Source: Perilla frutescens (lineage: Eukaryota; Streptophyta; Magnoliopsida; Lamiales; Lamiaceae). From it: a stretch of DNA of 64,000 bases. Positions 8,780-20,752 of the stretch are shown in pieces. Below the pieces are notes generated by a model. The model worked only from the letters and a program-made list of their open reading frames with translations. It did no database searches and was not told the DNA's origin. The stretch is from contig BRKX01000009.1 in NCBI GenBank assembly GCA_026008535.1, positions 53,131,001 to 53,195,000 on the forward strand, written 5' to 3'. The translations under genes were made by a program, and so were the position numbers. The first letter of the stretch is position 1. Every line of letters starts with the position of its first letter.

Positions 8780-9721
8780 TATGTACTTCTAACAAAATAA
8801 CCCTTATTCCTAATGCAATATGATGTTACACAATATAAATCTAATTAAGTTTAAAATTTTGAGTCTACAAAATCGGATTTGTCTGGAGACTTTTGAAGAA
8901 AATTTTGGACTTTCGATTGACGTGAAATGACACCCAGTACTGCACCACTGAAAGTAGATCTAGAGCTAGAAGTAGAATTAGAACAAAATAATCTGATTTT
9001 AAATCTATCCACTTGGTATCAGCATTATTCTACTGCTTTTTTCCGTCACGTCTCATTTCTTGCGACTGTTTCAGTAACAGGTATATGTGTGTGTCGGTGT
9101 GTTTGAGGCACGGGCTCAAGAGATTAAAAAATGACAACAAATGATACGATCCTAATTTGGGAATTGGGATAATGCTGACACACACATATACCTATGCCTG
9201 TGCCTCAAACACGCTGACACACACATATACCTGTTACTTTTGAGGGTGTGCGGGGTGGACGACCGCACAGGTCTCTGAAAAATCGAGGGCCCCTAAATAT
9301 ATATAGGTCCATATATGTATATATAGATAAATAGTTGAAAATATTATCAATTAATCACTTAACTCAGTGGAAAATTGCTTGCTTAAGTTTCTTAGTGTGA
9401 GGGTTCAATTCTTCAATGTAATAACATTCTGTTACTGAACAGCATCAAGAAATGAGATGTGAAGGAAAAAAAGCAGTAGAATAATGCTGGATTTAAAATC
9501 AGATTATTTTGTTCTACTTCTACTTCTAGCTCTAGATCTACTTTCAGTGGTGCAGTGCTGGATGTCATTTCACGTCAATTGAAAGTCCAATTTTTTTTTC
9601 AAAAGTCAAAAATTTCAAACAAATCCGATTTTGCAAACTCAAAATTTTAAACTTAATTAGATTTTTATTGTATAACATCATATTGCGTTAGGAATAAAGG
9701 TTATTTTGTTAGAAGTACATA
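8780..9721. mobile_element. Foldback element with ~300-bp inverted arms
   Basis: The left arm 8780-9080 begins TATGTACTTCTAACAAAATA and the right arm 9429-9721 is its reverse complement, with about ten percent differences and small indels by eye. Inside is a second inverted pair: 9074-9111 (GTAACAGGTATATGTGTGTG) against 9199-9237. The whole would fold into one long hairpin. No ORF is present. This is a non-autonomous foldback or hairpin transposon, and its transcript could be a substrate for Dicer-like enzymes (inference). Confidence 0.85.
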
Positions 9722-11190
9722 GGAAGTCAAATAGAATATAAATTAAAAAATTGAGTGTGACATACATAATGAATAATGATGCAGGAAATTTGAAGAACTC
9801 AAATGGAGATGGATGACATTTTCTTCTTCCTATTTACTTGTTCCGTTTACGGGAATTAGTCTGTCTATTTGATGTCGTACTTCGATTTTAATTATATTGT
9901 TCAGATTATTTATCTTAGAAATGGTCAATTTGGAATATTTTTATTATCGATTTTTATGATTATTAAACATACATTTTACCGCTCACCAAATCGCCATAAA
10001 TTATCACAGTTTAGATGTGTTATTTATAATTATAACTTATAGAGGTAGTCATATCTTAATATTTTTAAACTACACCGAACATTTCGTCCAGAACAAGTCA
10101 TGTAATTTAAGAAAATGACCAATGATTATTGGGGATCTTTTTATATGTTTTATATTTTTCTGTCTCCTTTTCAACACATAATATATGCTTCAATGTTTAT
10201 TTTCTATTTCGTTGTGTGTATTTTCGGTTAATTGTTTAAATATTCATCAACTTTGAGCTTATAATTACTATGTTTACACGGACTTTAAAAGTATGCTATT
10301 GAGATATTAATTTTTAATTTGTGCACATTAATTAACATTTTCAAAATTCTAGGAAAAAAAATCACAGCTGATTCATCTCTTTAAGTCCATCATAACTAGC
10401 TCAGTCGTCAATGTTCAGAAAAAGACGTCAGAGTGGCTGAATTTCAGACTTGTATTAACAGAAAAAATTAGTAACGTTGAATAATATATACCCAAATAAA
10501 AATTTGATGTCTCAATTGCATACTTCTAAAATTCGTATTGAATTTTTTACAACTATATTCAAATGATTTTTAAGATAACCTTTTATTTTTATATATTAAC
10601 AATTTTCTAGTTGCCCGGAAATAAACATCATGATCCATGTTTCTTCTAAATTGAACCAAAGATAAGGAAAAAAAATTGTGATCTACGTACACTTTCATCA
10701 TTTATCAATTAATTTTCTTTAATGCTAGTGCTTCATGAGTTGAATCAAGTTTTTTTTTTTAGCTGCTCAGCCTGCACTCGTAAGCATGTTGAAATATTCA
10801 CAGGACTTGGTCTTTTTTCAATTCTTTTTAATTGGTCTTATAATATTCTTTTAAAAATTAAAATATATCGAGATGCTTCGTGTTCTAAAATAACATTACT
10901 TAACAAACTTCTTTCATAACCTTAATAATCTTGAAATAAAATTATCATTACTAATCATTTAAAATTCATTTTTCTTCAGATTTGCCAAGATGCACACCTA
11001 ATAAAATATATAGTAAGATATATGTTTATAATTTTAGCAAAAGAAACCGACTAATCCACAGGAGGAGTACAATAAATTAATTTGTTAAAAAATACTTGTA
11101 TATTTTGTATCTGAACTTTTTAAATTCGACAAATGAATGTCTAAACATTTTTTTTAATGACGATTGCTGCAGCCTATCCGGTTGCGGTAG
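9722..11190. other. AT-rich spacer, no gene seen
   Basis: Only low-complexity AT-rich DNA with short spurious ORFs was seen. No terminal repeats or splice-compatible coding segments were noticed. Confidence 0.55.
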
Positions 11191-12000
11191 GTTAGTTCTT
11201 TTTTTTTCCCCCCTTTTTGGACAAAAACTGGAACTGGATTAAAACCAAAAGAATCTAATGACCCCATTAATAAGCAAAGTTGGAAAATTAGACAACAAAG
11301 AAATTGAAGAAGAAAGACAAGAAGAATGCCTGGTAAGAGAATGATACGTTCCTTAATTATAAATTTAATAGTATTATAGTATTTATTTATGGTTTGATTT
11401 ATTTATTTTAGGTACTTTGCATTATTACGATTCTTCACCTTGTTTAGACTATTAGGATTTGCCTATAAGTTGTTTTAGGATTTACGTATTTTCATTAATT
11501 AGAATTCATCATCAGAAATATTAATTCAAGTTTGTTATCTATGAAGTTCGATATTGACTCGAAGAATACTTTTGGAGTCTGTATTCACTCAAAGAATACC
11601 TTATCCGATACGATCCCAAATTACGATCATATCATTGTTGCTTTCATTGAGAGGTCATCGATCATTGAGAGAATCCAACTTTTATCCCAAAAAAAAAGAA
11701 AAAAAAGATTGAGATTTATTGTTCAAGTTTTTGTTGCGGTAGACAATTGGTTGGTCATGTTTTCGATTACTGCCGAGGCAGAAGAAAAAAATAATTGTGG
11801 TTCTATGGCTACGTGTGAAGGAAAATAAAATAAAGAAGTGTTGTGTTGCTGCGTGTGAAGGAAAAAAAAGTGATTTGTGACTACCACTTCACTTTGTTGG
11901 TGACGTGAAGAATTAAGAAAAAAAAAAAGAACAAAGAACAAAGAACAAAGACCAAGTCGAAGTTGTGGTGTGTCGTGAAAGCTTGATGGAGCTGTGGCAT
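11191..12000. other. Possible decayed retroelement sequence
   Basis: This stretch has higher complexity than its left flank and includes segments such as TTAGGATTTGCCTATAAGTTG and paired phrases around ACTCGAAGAATAC and ACTCAAAGAATAC (about 11557-11600). It resembles LTR or leader sequence, but I could not find matching ends, a primer site or coding domains. Confidence 0.3.
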
Positions 12001-12007
12001 CAGAGGA

Positions 12008-12076
12008 ATAATAATAATGATGATGGTGATGATGATGATGAGGAGGAGGAGGAGGATGATGATGATGATGATTGTA
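12008..12076. repeat. Trinucleotide microsatellite (AAT/GAT/GAG)n
   Basis: Compound run of AATAAT, GATGATG, GAGGAGGAG and GATGATGAT triplets. Confidence 0.95.
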
Positions 12077-12681
12077 GTCGATCGATTTCTACAATTAATT
12101 TTGATGTTATGTTCGAGCTCTGACAACCTAATTGATTCCTCAAGGCCGAAGAAGGGTTAAGAGTATGAGATTAAACACGTATGTAAAGAATCGAGTAAAT
12201 CTCTAGCTTGATTGTTAAAAATTCGAATGCCTTTGCTTCACTCCTTAGCTTCACATATATAGATGGAATTGTTAACCTCCTTTCCTAAAAATAAGGGATT
12301 CTCCTTTATCTTCACCAGGGTTTTGACCGGGTCTCGTCTATCTTTGAACGTCCCCTTTTTGACTTGGTCTCCTAGCCGTGAGCTCTACAATGGCTCGGTC
12401 TTTATCTCCTATTTGTCATCAATCCTCTCGACCTCTGATCATTGGGCCTCGACACGCATTTATTAGGCCCCAAGACCCTTGAATGTGTGTGGACCTTGTG
12501 TACTGGGCTTTGATAAAAATAGACCTCTACTCTTAGCCCCTCATTACTTGATGCTCGAGGAACGAGGATCATGTAATGAATATCCTCGTAACACTAAGGG
12601 ACAATCGTAATGTATTCCTGATGATTATTAAAGCCTCAAGCTTGACCTTTATTAATAAACAATCTCAAGATCGAATAAAGG

Positions 12682-12895
12682 TTTCGTAAGACTCTAGACT
12701 TGAACGAAGGTCCTGAGGAGCTAAAAAAGAAAGGGTCATGAGAGCAGACCTCGTTAGACTCCAGACCTGAATAAAGGTCCTGGAGAGTTAAAAAGGGGTC
12801 GTGAGAGCAGACCTCGTTAGACTCCAGACCTGAATATAGGTCCTGGGGAGTTAAAAAAGGGGTCGTGAGAGCAGACCTCATTAGACTAAGGGCAA
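12682..12895. repeat. 63-64 bp tandem repeat, about three copies
   Basis: The phrase CAGACCTCGTTAGACTCCAG recurs at 12745 and 12808, with a variant at 12872 and a degenerate copy before 12745. Each unit also holds GGTCCTGG and GGGGTCGTGAGAG. The array lies in the presumed 3' LTR of the gypsy element. Confidence 0.9.
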
Positions 12896-13427
12896 AATAG
12901 TCTTTTAAAACTACCTTTGCCGACTTTCCAACTCCCTTTCAATCTCAACCGCCCGTATGCGGGATATACGGCTCAAAATAACTTTACAGGTTTTTAAAAT
13001 AGAAATTCGCCCAAATTATTCCCTCCTCTCTCTTATTCAAACACGCGAAAATTATAATTCTCCCTGAAGATTTTGCCTGAATCCTCTCTGATTGTCGTGC
13101 GTTTCCATCTTCCCGCCTTTCAAGATTCCTCATTCTAGTACCGGATTCCAAATCTCCAGGTTACTCCTCAATCCCCTCTCCATTTTCTTGAGGAATTTCC
13201 AAACTAGGATTTTATTGTTAGTAGCTTGAAGAAATAGAACATTTTAGGCTTAGATTTACGTGGGTTTTGCGTGAATAGACTTGGTGGTGGTCTTTGGAAT
13301 AGTTGTAGAATTGCTGATAATTTTCATTTTCTATCGACGAAGTTGGGTCGGAAACAGGGGAAAGGTTTTTTTGGCATTTTTGGGTACTCTTAGCACATTT
13401 TTATAGATTTGTATTCCCGTTAGGATC

Positions 13428-15425
13428 ATGAATATGTCGGGTAGTGATGATTCTGATGAGAGGACCCGAAGCTGGGGCGGTGGAGTTAGGTCAGCCGAGT
13501 CAGACCAATCCTCTGGCTCGGTCTCTGACTCTACGGGGCTTGTTATCCCTTCATCCCAACCCACTGTTATCCCTCATGTCAAGGGAGGAAGCGTGGTGAG
13601 CCGTCTCAAGGCTTCGAAGGTGGCCACCAAGAAATATAAGGGTAAATCGAAGAAGCGAAAAGCCGAAACCAAGGGCTCTCCTTCTTCGAACGCAGACTTC
13701 AAAGCTGCCGAGGTTGCCCCTCAAGTAGGAGATGACCTAGTTAGAAAAATTACTTCTCCTGAATATTTGGGGTCGGGGATAGAGGTCCACGTGCCTAGGC
13801 CTTCAGATAGAGCCAGCAGACCCCCTCCCGGTTTTACTGCCTTCTACACCATAATCATCGACAAGGGTATAGGACTTCCTCTTCACCCTTTCTTTACCAA
13901 GATTTCTCACTTTTATGGAGTAGCCCCTACCCAAATATCACCAATAGGGTGGTATCATATGTTGGGTATGTTTTACCTCTGGGAGAACTTAGGATTTCCC
14001 GAACCCAGTGTCGGAGAGTGGCACTCCTCATACCGGATTGTGGCTACCCCAAATCAGAGAGGTTTTTATTATTTTACCAAGTGGATCGGGGAACGAGCCC
14101 CTCTAATAAACACTCTTCCATCTTTGTCGGGGGACTGGAAGCCAAAATTTGTTTTTGTTCTTGCGGAGACTTCGAGCGATAGGATCTTGCCATCGTTGTT
14201 CGCTGAAGCCCGTGGGTCCTCGAAGCCTGTCTCCTTTTCTTTCTACTTCTTCTCCTTTATATGTATCAGTGTTATCTGATTTTTACGCTTCGTGTCTCTT
14301 TGCAGGCTTCCACAAATGAAAAGACGTATCAAGTACTGAGGCGGAAAGAGTCGAAGTAGCCTTTTCCCTCTCCGAAGAAGACCGTCAGTTCGAAGTTGTT
14401 CGCCGCGGTCGTACTCTTTTCGACATGGGAAAACTGAAGATTCACCCTTCTGATGACAAAGTTAAAGCCTTAGCCGCTTCTAAGGTGTTAAGCCCCTCGT
14501 CTTCTGGCGTAAAAAGGATCGTTGGGGCCACTCCCTCAACCTCGCCGCCTTCGAAGAAGCGGAAAGAACAGTCCGGCCTCGAGGTTTCCAATCCTTCAAC
14601 AATGCCCCCATCTGTTATTGACGTTGAAGTCTTGGTTCCGAAGAAGGCTTCGAAGGGATCGAGCAGTCTAAAGGTGCCTCTGAGGTCTTTCCTTCTGGAT
14701 GTACAGTCCGCGATCGCAGATGGCTGTTCTCCTCTAGAGTTCGAAAGAGAAGGTTTGGAGGAGCAGACTCGCCTTGCCTTCCAGATGCTGTCGAAGGTTT
14801 ATTTCCCTCTTTATATATATATATATATTTAATATATATACTCTGTGTTCAAATGGGTATTTGACTTAGAGTGGTCTACTATGTTATAGGCCCTCTTCTG
14901 CTAATACCAGCTCCGGAGTCGGGTCTCGAGACATGCTAAGGGCCTCGAGAAGAGGCTGGTGGAACTTTCTGAGGAGCAGGTGAAAATCGCCGAGGAGAGG
15001 CATGACTTCGCTGCTGAGAAGTCAGCCCTGCTCGTGGAGCAGGACTCGGCTTGTGCGTTCTCCATCGGGGCTCAGACACAGCTTGACCGGGCTTTGGATC
15101 ACCAAGCCCGGCTCGAGATCTCGAAGGCTTCCCTTGAGTCAAAGCTAGCTGCTGCTGAGGCACGAATAAGGGAGCTCCAAGCCCGTCACGCGACCCTGGA
15201 CTTCTCCTCGTTGGTTGATTCCGCTGAGTTTGAACCTTATAAAGAACTCTTTTTATCAAGGAGAAGATGCCTGATCTCGATCTTTCCTTCCTTGAGGCCT
15301 ATGACGAGGCGGAGACTGAGGCGGCCAAGGATTCTACAAATGAGGCTGACGGAGAGAAGAGAGCCGAGGTCGGGGAGGATGCTACGGAGACGGCTGTTGA
15401 GAAGGGAGTAGAGGACCCTTTGTAG
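13428..15425 (+). pseudogene. Antisense ORF of the gypsy element (gypsy-type transposon domain), broken
   Basis: The first exon (13428 to about 14228) starts MNMSGSDDSDERTR, has a lysine-rich basic region (KKYKGKSKKRK), then the 'putative gypsy type transposon' domain (PF04195-like): PPGFTAFYTIIIDKGIGLPL, then ISHFYGVAPTQISPIGWYHM. A likely intron ends near 14305, but all three frames hit stops at the start of the next exon, so the joint is broken. Coding resumes around 14360 and runs to about 14795, followed by an intron and a coiled-coil exon (about 14905-15250; EEQVKIAEERHDF, SLESKLAAAEARIRELQ). At 15246-15254, inside a T-run, the frame shifts (net +2 or -1), after which KEKMPDLDLSFLEAY leads to an acidic tail and a stop at 15423-15425. 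The function of such ORFs is not established. Confidence 0.65.
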
Positions 15426-15732
15426 ATCTCTTACTATTTTTTGTAAAAGTTTTAAGAACAAGTTTCAAACATTGACTGACGTTTTTGTATATTTTTCTTT
15501 CTTGAATGGGAACTTCGTATGATGTTTATATCTGATTGTTTTTGTGACGTTGTGATAAGACTACGAATATTTTTGGTTTTCTTCTAAGGATTCGACCTGA
15601 AATTAAACCAAAAAAGGTTAAGTGTGAGGTGTAAGCCCTGCTTATTCAGGTCTTGTCTATGCTTTATCCTCTTAACTTCGCTTAAAAACAGAAATGTGAA
15701 GGATCTTTGGATTTCAGGTTTCTTCATTCGCA

Positions 15733-16508
15733 AAACTGATTTCGAGGCCGGCGTCTTTCGTGAATTGGGGACCCTGTGCTTCTAGTTTCTTCATTCGTGA
15801 GATTGACTTCGAGATCGGCACCTTTTTGACTTTTGCGGGTCGGGAACCCTGTGCTTCGGGTTCTGTTAGTTACTCTGACGCTCAAGTCAATAAACAAAAA
15901 ATTAAGAATTTTGAAAGAAAAATAAAGAACAGATACATTACTCTTCGTTCGTGAGATTGACTTCGAGGTCGGCGCCTTCTTGACTTTTGCGGGTCGCGAA
16001 CCCTGTGCTTCGGGTTTTGTTAGTTACTTCGACGCTCAAGTCAGTAAACAAAAAATTAAGAATTTTGAAAGAAAAATAAAGAACAGATACATTACTCTTC
16101 GTTCGTGAGATTGACTTCGAGGTCGACGCCTTCTTGACTTTTGCGGGTCGGGAACCCTGTGCTTCGGGTTAGTTACTCCCACGCTCAAGTCAGTAAACAA
16201 AAAATTAAGAATTTTGAAAGAAAAATAAAGAATAGATACATTACTCTTCGTTCGTGAGATTGACTTCAAGGTCGACGCCTTCTTGACTTTTGCGGGTCGA
16301 GAACCCTGTGCTTCGGATTCTGTTAGTTACTCCGACGCTCAAGTCAGTAAATAAAAAATTAAGAATTTTGAAAGAAAAATAATGAACAGATACATTTCTC
16401 TTGGTTCGTGAGATTGACTTCGAGGTCGGCCCCTTCTTGACTTTTGCGGGTCGGGAACCCTGTGCTTTGGGTTCTGTTAGTTACTCCGACGCTCAAGTCA
16501 GTAAACAA
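15733..16508. repeat. 150-154 bp tandem array, five copies
   Basis: Units built around GAACCCTGTGCTTCGGG, TCTGTTAGTTACTCCGACGC, AATTAAGAATTTTGAAAG and TTCGTTCGTGAGATTGACTT repeat with anchors near 15843, 15997, 16150, 16301 and 16454; a diverged partial copy precedes the first. It occupies the spacer between integrase and the antisense ORF, where Tat elements often carry tandem repeats. Confidence 0.95.
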
Positions 16509-16547
16509 ATCATTTGAGAAAAAAAAATATATGGAAGGTTGAAGAGT

Positions 16548-17802
16548 TTAGAAATGATTTTGTTTTAAATGGATGGCGTTCCAGCCGTTGGCTATCGAAC
16601 GTCCTTCTTTAGATCGAAGTTTGTAGGCTCCATTTCCTATGACCTTCTCGATCTCATAGGGACCTTCCCAATTCGGGGCTAGTTTTCCTGCTCCGACTTC
16701 TTTTGTATTCTGGAATACCTTCCTTAGCATCCAATCTCCTGCTTTGAGCGTTCTTAGTCTTGTGTTCTTATCGAAATGTCTCTTTATTTTCTGTTGGTAG
16801 GCGGATATTTTTATCGCGGCCTTATCTCTGAGTTTGTCTATGGTGTTAAGGTTGACTTCGAGATCGTAGTCGTTGGTTCTGCCCGACCACTGAGTTCTTG
16901 CTGACCCTATTTCTGCTTCTGCTGGGAGGACCGCTTCTGAACCGTAGGTGAGAGCATAAGGAGTCTCCCTCGTGGCGGTTCGTGCGATGGTCCGGTAAGA
17001 CCACAAGACTCCTGGGAGCTGTTCGACCCATTGTCGTTTGTGTTCGGGGAGTCTCTTTTTCAAGGTATTCAATATTGTTTTGTTAGTAGCTTCGGCTTAA
17101 CCGTTCGAGGCCGGATGTCTTGGTGTGGAGAAAGAGAGTTTGATTTTCCAATGGTGACAAAAGTCTTGGAATTTCGAACTTATAAATTGGGAGCCATTGT
17201 CGGTGACTATTTCTTTAAGGACTCCGAACCTGCAAATAACATATTTGCATAAAAAATTACATACCTCGGTATCCCTTATTCGTGCGAAGGCTTCTGCCTC
17301 GGCCCATTTGGTGAAGTAATCAGGTCACGACCAAAATGAAGCATTTCTGATTTGATCCCTTCGGTAGTGGTCCTATGATATCCATTCCCCATTTCATGAA
17401 CGACCAAGGTATGGATGCGGTATGTAGGGGTTCTGGTGGCATATGATTCGTTTGGGAAAACCTTTGACATCCGTCACATTTTTTGGCATAGTTTTTGGCG
17501 TCTTCCCTCATAGTTGGCCAGTAAAAGCCGGCTGTCAATACTCGATTAGCCAGGCTTCTGTGTCCCGAATGGTTTCCGCATTCATCGTCGTGGAGCTCGG
17601 CTAGAATATACTTTGCTTGGATAGGGCTTACACACTTCAGGTATGGTCCTGAAAATGACTTTCTGTATAAGGATCCAGAAATCATGGCGAATTTTGGAGC
17701 CTTTTCTTGTATTCATCTTGCTTCGATAGGCTCTTCGGGTAGTTCATTTTCTGTTAGGAATCTGCATAGATGGGTCATCCAGTTTACCTCGATGTCTATT
17801 GG
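16548..17802 (-). pseudogene. Ty3/gypsy polyprotein, RNase H-integrase end, broken
   Basis: Reading leftward from 17802: a linker (DIEVNWMTHLCRFL; LYRKSFSGPYLKC), the integrase H2C2 zinc finger (H...H...CDGCQRF, about 17605-17440), the core with MDIIGPLP (first D), VTDNGSQF (second D) and AEATNK (glutamate), and the C-terminal domain with LAPNWEGPYEIEKVIGNGAY, stopping before 16548. All three DDE residues are present. The gene is dead: one extra base at about 17321-17322 shifts the frame after ILVVT, and a CAA-to-TAA type change at 17097-17099 puts a stop just before AEATNK. The part upstream of 17802 is missing. Confidence 0.85.
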
Positions 17803-18908
17803 GCAAGGATGAAAATATCGCTATCGCAACATATATCGCAACTTCAATTTTACGGATATATCGACGGATATATCGATATCCCATATCGATATCGCAGAAA
17901 ATTGAAAAAAATGACGGAAATCATATTAAAATCTTGGAAATTTAGCATGAAATTTTAGGAACTATTATGACATATTATTATGCACATATTCCACTAATTT
18001 TTTTGATAGAATTGTATTTTAAAAGTAAATATATGAATAATACATTATATAAATACCGTCTGAGACAATACATTTGACAAAATAATACATAATAACATAA
18101 AATGACTAAATAAACATTATAAAGTACAATTAATACCAAAATGAGGATCTATGAGGTTCAAATATAGTAGATGGAATGCCATCTTGTTCTAAACAATATT
18201 GGTACCAACTTATCACGTTCGAGTAATTATTGATATAATTATGCACATGCGCTTGATATGTTTCTTGATTTCTTCCAACAGCTTCACCATGAATTGGATA
18301 ATGTCCACTAACCCAATTATTTTGTTGATACACATTTTGAGTAGTCCAATCAATTTGTAAACTCCCATATGTGTAAGAAGCATATGAATCTTGGGACATA
18401 TCACTATGATCAGTGTCACCCATATTCATAGAATCAAGATTTGGCAAATAATTTATATTCAATCTTAGATTTCAATTTCATGTGATATATGGGGAGAAAA
18501 ATTTTAGTGATTTGTCCATCATGTCCTCTAACTGAAAAAAATGAAAAAATAAAGTCAGTGCATGAGCATCTCACTTTTCTTCCTAAGACATCCGTTGATT
18601 TTCCGGTCTTCTATCTCTTATATTTTTTTGCAAAGTGAATGTTTTTATAAAGCAAAGAATATTGTAACTCAAATAATTACATTGAAGACCTAAAAAAGAT
18701 CATAAAAATATATAGTATTAAATAAAAATCAAAATATATTATAGAAATATTAAAAAAATCGCGATATATTGCGATATCTTGCGATATTTTGCGATATATT
18801 GCGATTTCTCATCGATACTCGGAAAAAAATATATTCCCCCCAATATCCGTATCGCAATGTCAATATCCGCGATATATCCGTGATATTTCGCAATATTTTC
18901 ATCCTTGC
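17803..18908. mobile_element. 1.1-kb DNA transposon with GCAAGGATGAAAATAT ends
   Basis: The left end GCAAGGATGAAAATATCGC is matched by the reverse complement of the right end, GCAAGGATGAAAATATTGCG. Both subterminal regions are full of TATCGATATCGC / GCGATATATTGCG repeats. I could not find a target duplication, and the gypsy pol frame does not resume on the other side, so insertion may have come with a deletion. The ends and the short internal ORF suggest a hAT-like non-autonomous element; the superfamily is not certain. Confidence 0.75.
18130..18462 (-). pseudogene. Coding remnant inside the 1.1-kb transposon
   Basis: A 110-residue ORF, polar and rich in Y, N, Q and S. It contains DHSDMSQDSYASYTYGSL and NNYSNVISWYQYCLEQDGIP and ends EPHRSSFWY. 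It looks like the C-terminal end of a transposase-derived or plant repeat protein whose upstream part is lost. I do not recognise a domain. The centre position within the element supports transposon origin. Confidence 0.45.
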
Positions 18909-19823
18909 TGCTAATAAATCAAACTAGTAGAATTTTCTAGATACTACTGGCTCTTCTGATCCTTTTGCCTAAATTCGAGCTCTCATATGGCTTTTAACGT
19001 GCTATTCTAACTCCCCTGGGAACACGACCATAAAAACCCGAGTAATAAATGTAACATATGATAGGATTAGAATTTAGGCCGTGTGAAAATGCAAGTTTTA
19101 TGGGACAAGGCAAATTCCTGCTTTGTGTTTTCTATAAGGGTGGTTGTACACTGTTTTACTCTCACGGCCAGCCTAAGTTAGCACAATCCAATGGTTATCA
19201 AGGAAATATAAGGTTAACGACCATCAAAAGAGGAGACTATGAAAAAACCATAGCATCCGCTAGAAAAGGAGACTATGTGAAAATTCGTAAGTAAACTCCA
19301 AGAGAAGGGGGATAACACCTACGTAACTAAAATATGAGCTTTCAAATTCACTTTCGACCTCTAATTCTTTCTCAATCGAGTATTATTCTTACTTTCTGTC
19401 ATTTTCATTTCAAGCTTTTCAAATTAATTTTGACTTCAATGTCGAAGTTTGTTTGATCGTCAAACCGTCGACATTCCTTCAATTTCACATTTTTTTTATT
19501 TTGTAAATCGCTGGAACCCAAATCCAAACAAATTAATCGGATAATTTTGAGTCTACACATATTATTATGACTTTTAAATTAGGAGCTACATAAATAAAAC
19601 AATACATTAGTTAATATTTTTATTTTTTAAAAAATAGTAACGAGAAAAAAAAATATTTGTATAAATCAAAAGCCATGGACTTCGCCATGTCTAATTATAA
19701 CTTTTATGTGTCTGGCCCTTTTAGTAGTGTTTCTTTTTTTTGTTTGTTTTTTCGTCTCTCTCTCTCTCTCTCACCAAAGTTATATATAAATTATAAGTGT
19801 TGGTGATTACATTTTGTGAAAGT
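18909..19823. other. Spacer without a recognised gene
   Basis: It holds a CT microsatellite (about 19755-19772) and a moderately complex stretch at 19050-19300 with spurious short ORFs. No domain or terminal repeat was recognised. Confidence 0.5.
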
Positions 19824-20159
19824 CATTTACCTAGGGCTCTAAACGAGGCGAGTCAAGTAAAATATCTTTAAGTTCGAGTTCGATTCGTTTACGATATATT
19901 TGACTCGAGTTCGAGTTCAATTTGATTGAGAAAATTCATGATCGAGTTCGATTCAAGTCCAACTCAATAAGGACACGTTCAAGTTCAATAAAAAAAGCTC
20001 AACAAAAAGCTCGATTAAAGCTCGATAATAATAAAATTCTTGATCGGGTTCTATTCTTTTCTTTTTCATATTTTCTTTAATTATGTTTATTTTTATTTTA
20101 TTTTCTTTAGTAATTACTTAATTATGTAATTGTAATTATGCTTATTATTCATTTTACTT

Positions 20160-20752
20160 TATTATTTTCATTACTAATATAGAATATTCAAATTTAATAT
20201 ATAAATATTTACCTTAATTTAAATTAAAATTTCAAAATGGCTTTTCTTTTATAATTTATAAATCATAATTTACTCCCATCTTATTTTCTTGTTATTTTAT
20301 TGATCATTCATTTTCACTTTTCATGTAAAAATTATATTCATTAGTTAATTAATGATTTAGCTCACTACCCATGTTACCTTATTATTTTCATTACTAATCT
20401 CAAACATCAATATATAAATATTTTACAATCATCTTAATTCAAATTCGAATTTCAAAGTGTTTTTTCTTATGCAATTTATGAATCATAGTCACTTATATCT
20501 CATTTTCTTACTATTTTATCATTATTCCTTGTCATTTTTCATATAAATTGTAATCATATTAGTTCATTGATGATCTAGTTTATTATTCTTATTAGTTTAT
20601 TATTTTTTATTACACATGATCCAATTAACAAGTAAATATTTACAATAATATTAATTCGAATATAAATTTCAAAGTTTTTTTTAATATGATTAACAAATCA
20701 TAATTTATTTTTTTTGCTATATCTCATTTTCCTTTTATTTTATCGATATATA
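20160..20752. repeat. Diverged ~218-bp tandem repeats inside the hAT element
   Basis: Three head-to-tail copies begin near 20160, 20378 and 20596 with TTATTATTTTCATTACTAAT or a variant, followed by a block like AATTTCAAA...CTTTT, AATCATAATTTA and TCTCATTTTCTT. The third copy is shortened. Confidence 0.7.

Larger units (their letters stand above)
12121..17802 (-). mobile_element. Truncated Ty3/gypsy element, Tat lineage
   Basis: Read on the minus strand, the order is integrase (17802-16548), a tandem-repeat spacer (16508-15733), an ORF on the opposite strand (13428-15425) and then an LTR-like region. An extra antisense ORF between integrase and the 3' LTR is a known trait of several Tat-lineage elements such as Grande and RIRE2. 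Gag, protease, RT and RNase H are missing: the pol frame ends at 17802 where another element begins. LTR borders could not be fixed. A pyrimidine tract at about 13113-13125 would be a polypurine tract on the element's strand, giving a 3' LTR of roughly 12121-13111; this is tentative. Confidence 0.7.

Noticed and set aside
12001..12126. Minus-strand ORF rich in isoleucine
   Set aside because: It is a translation of a trinucleotide microsatellite.
14936..15259. Minus-strand 107-codon ORF
   Set aside because: It is the shadow of the coiled-coil exon of the antisense ORF on the plus strand.
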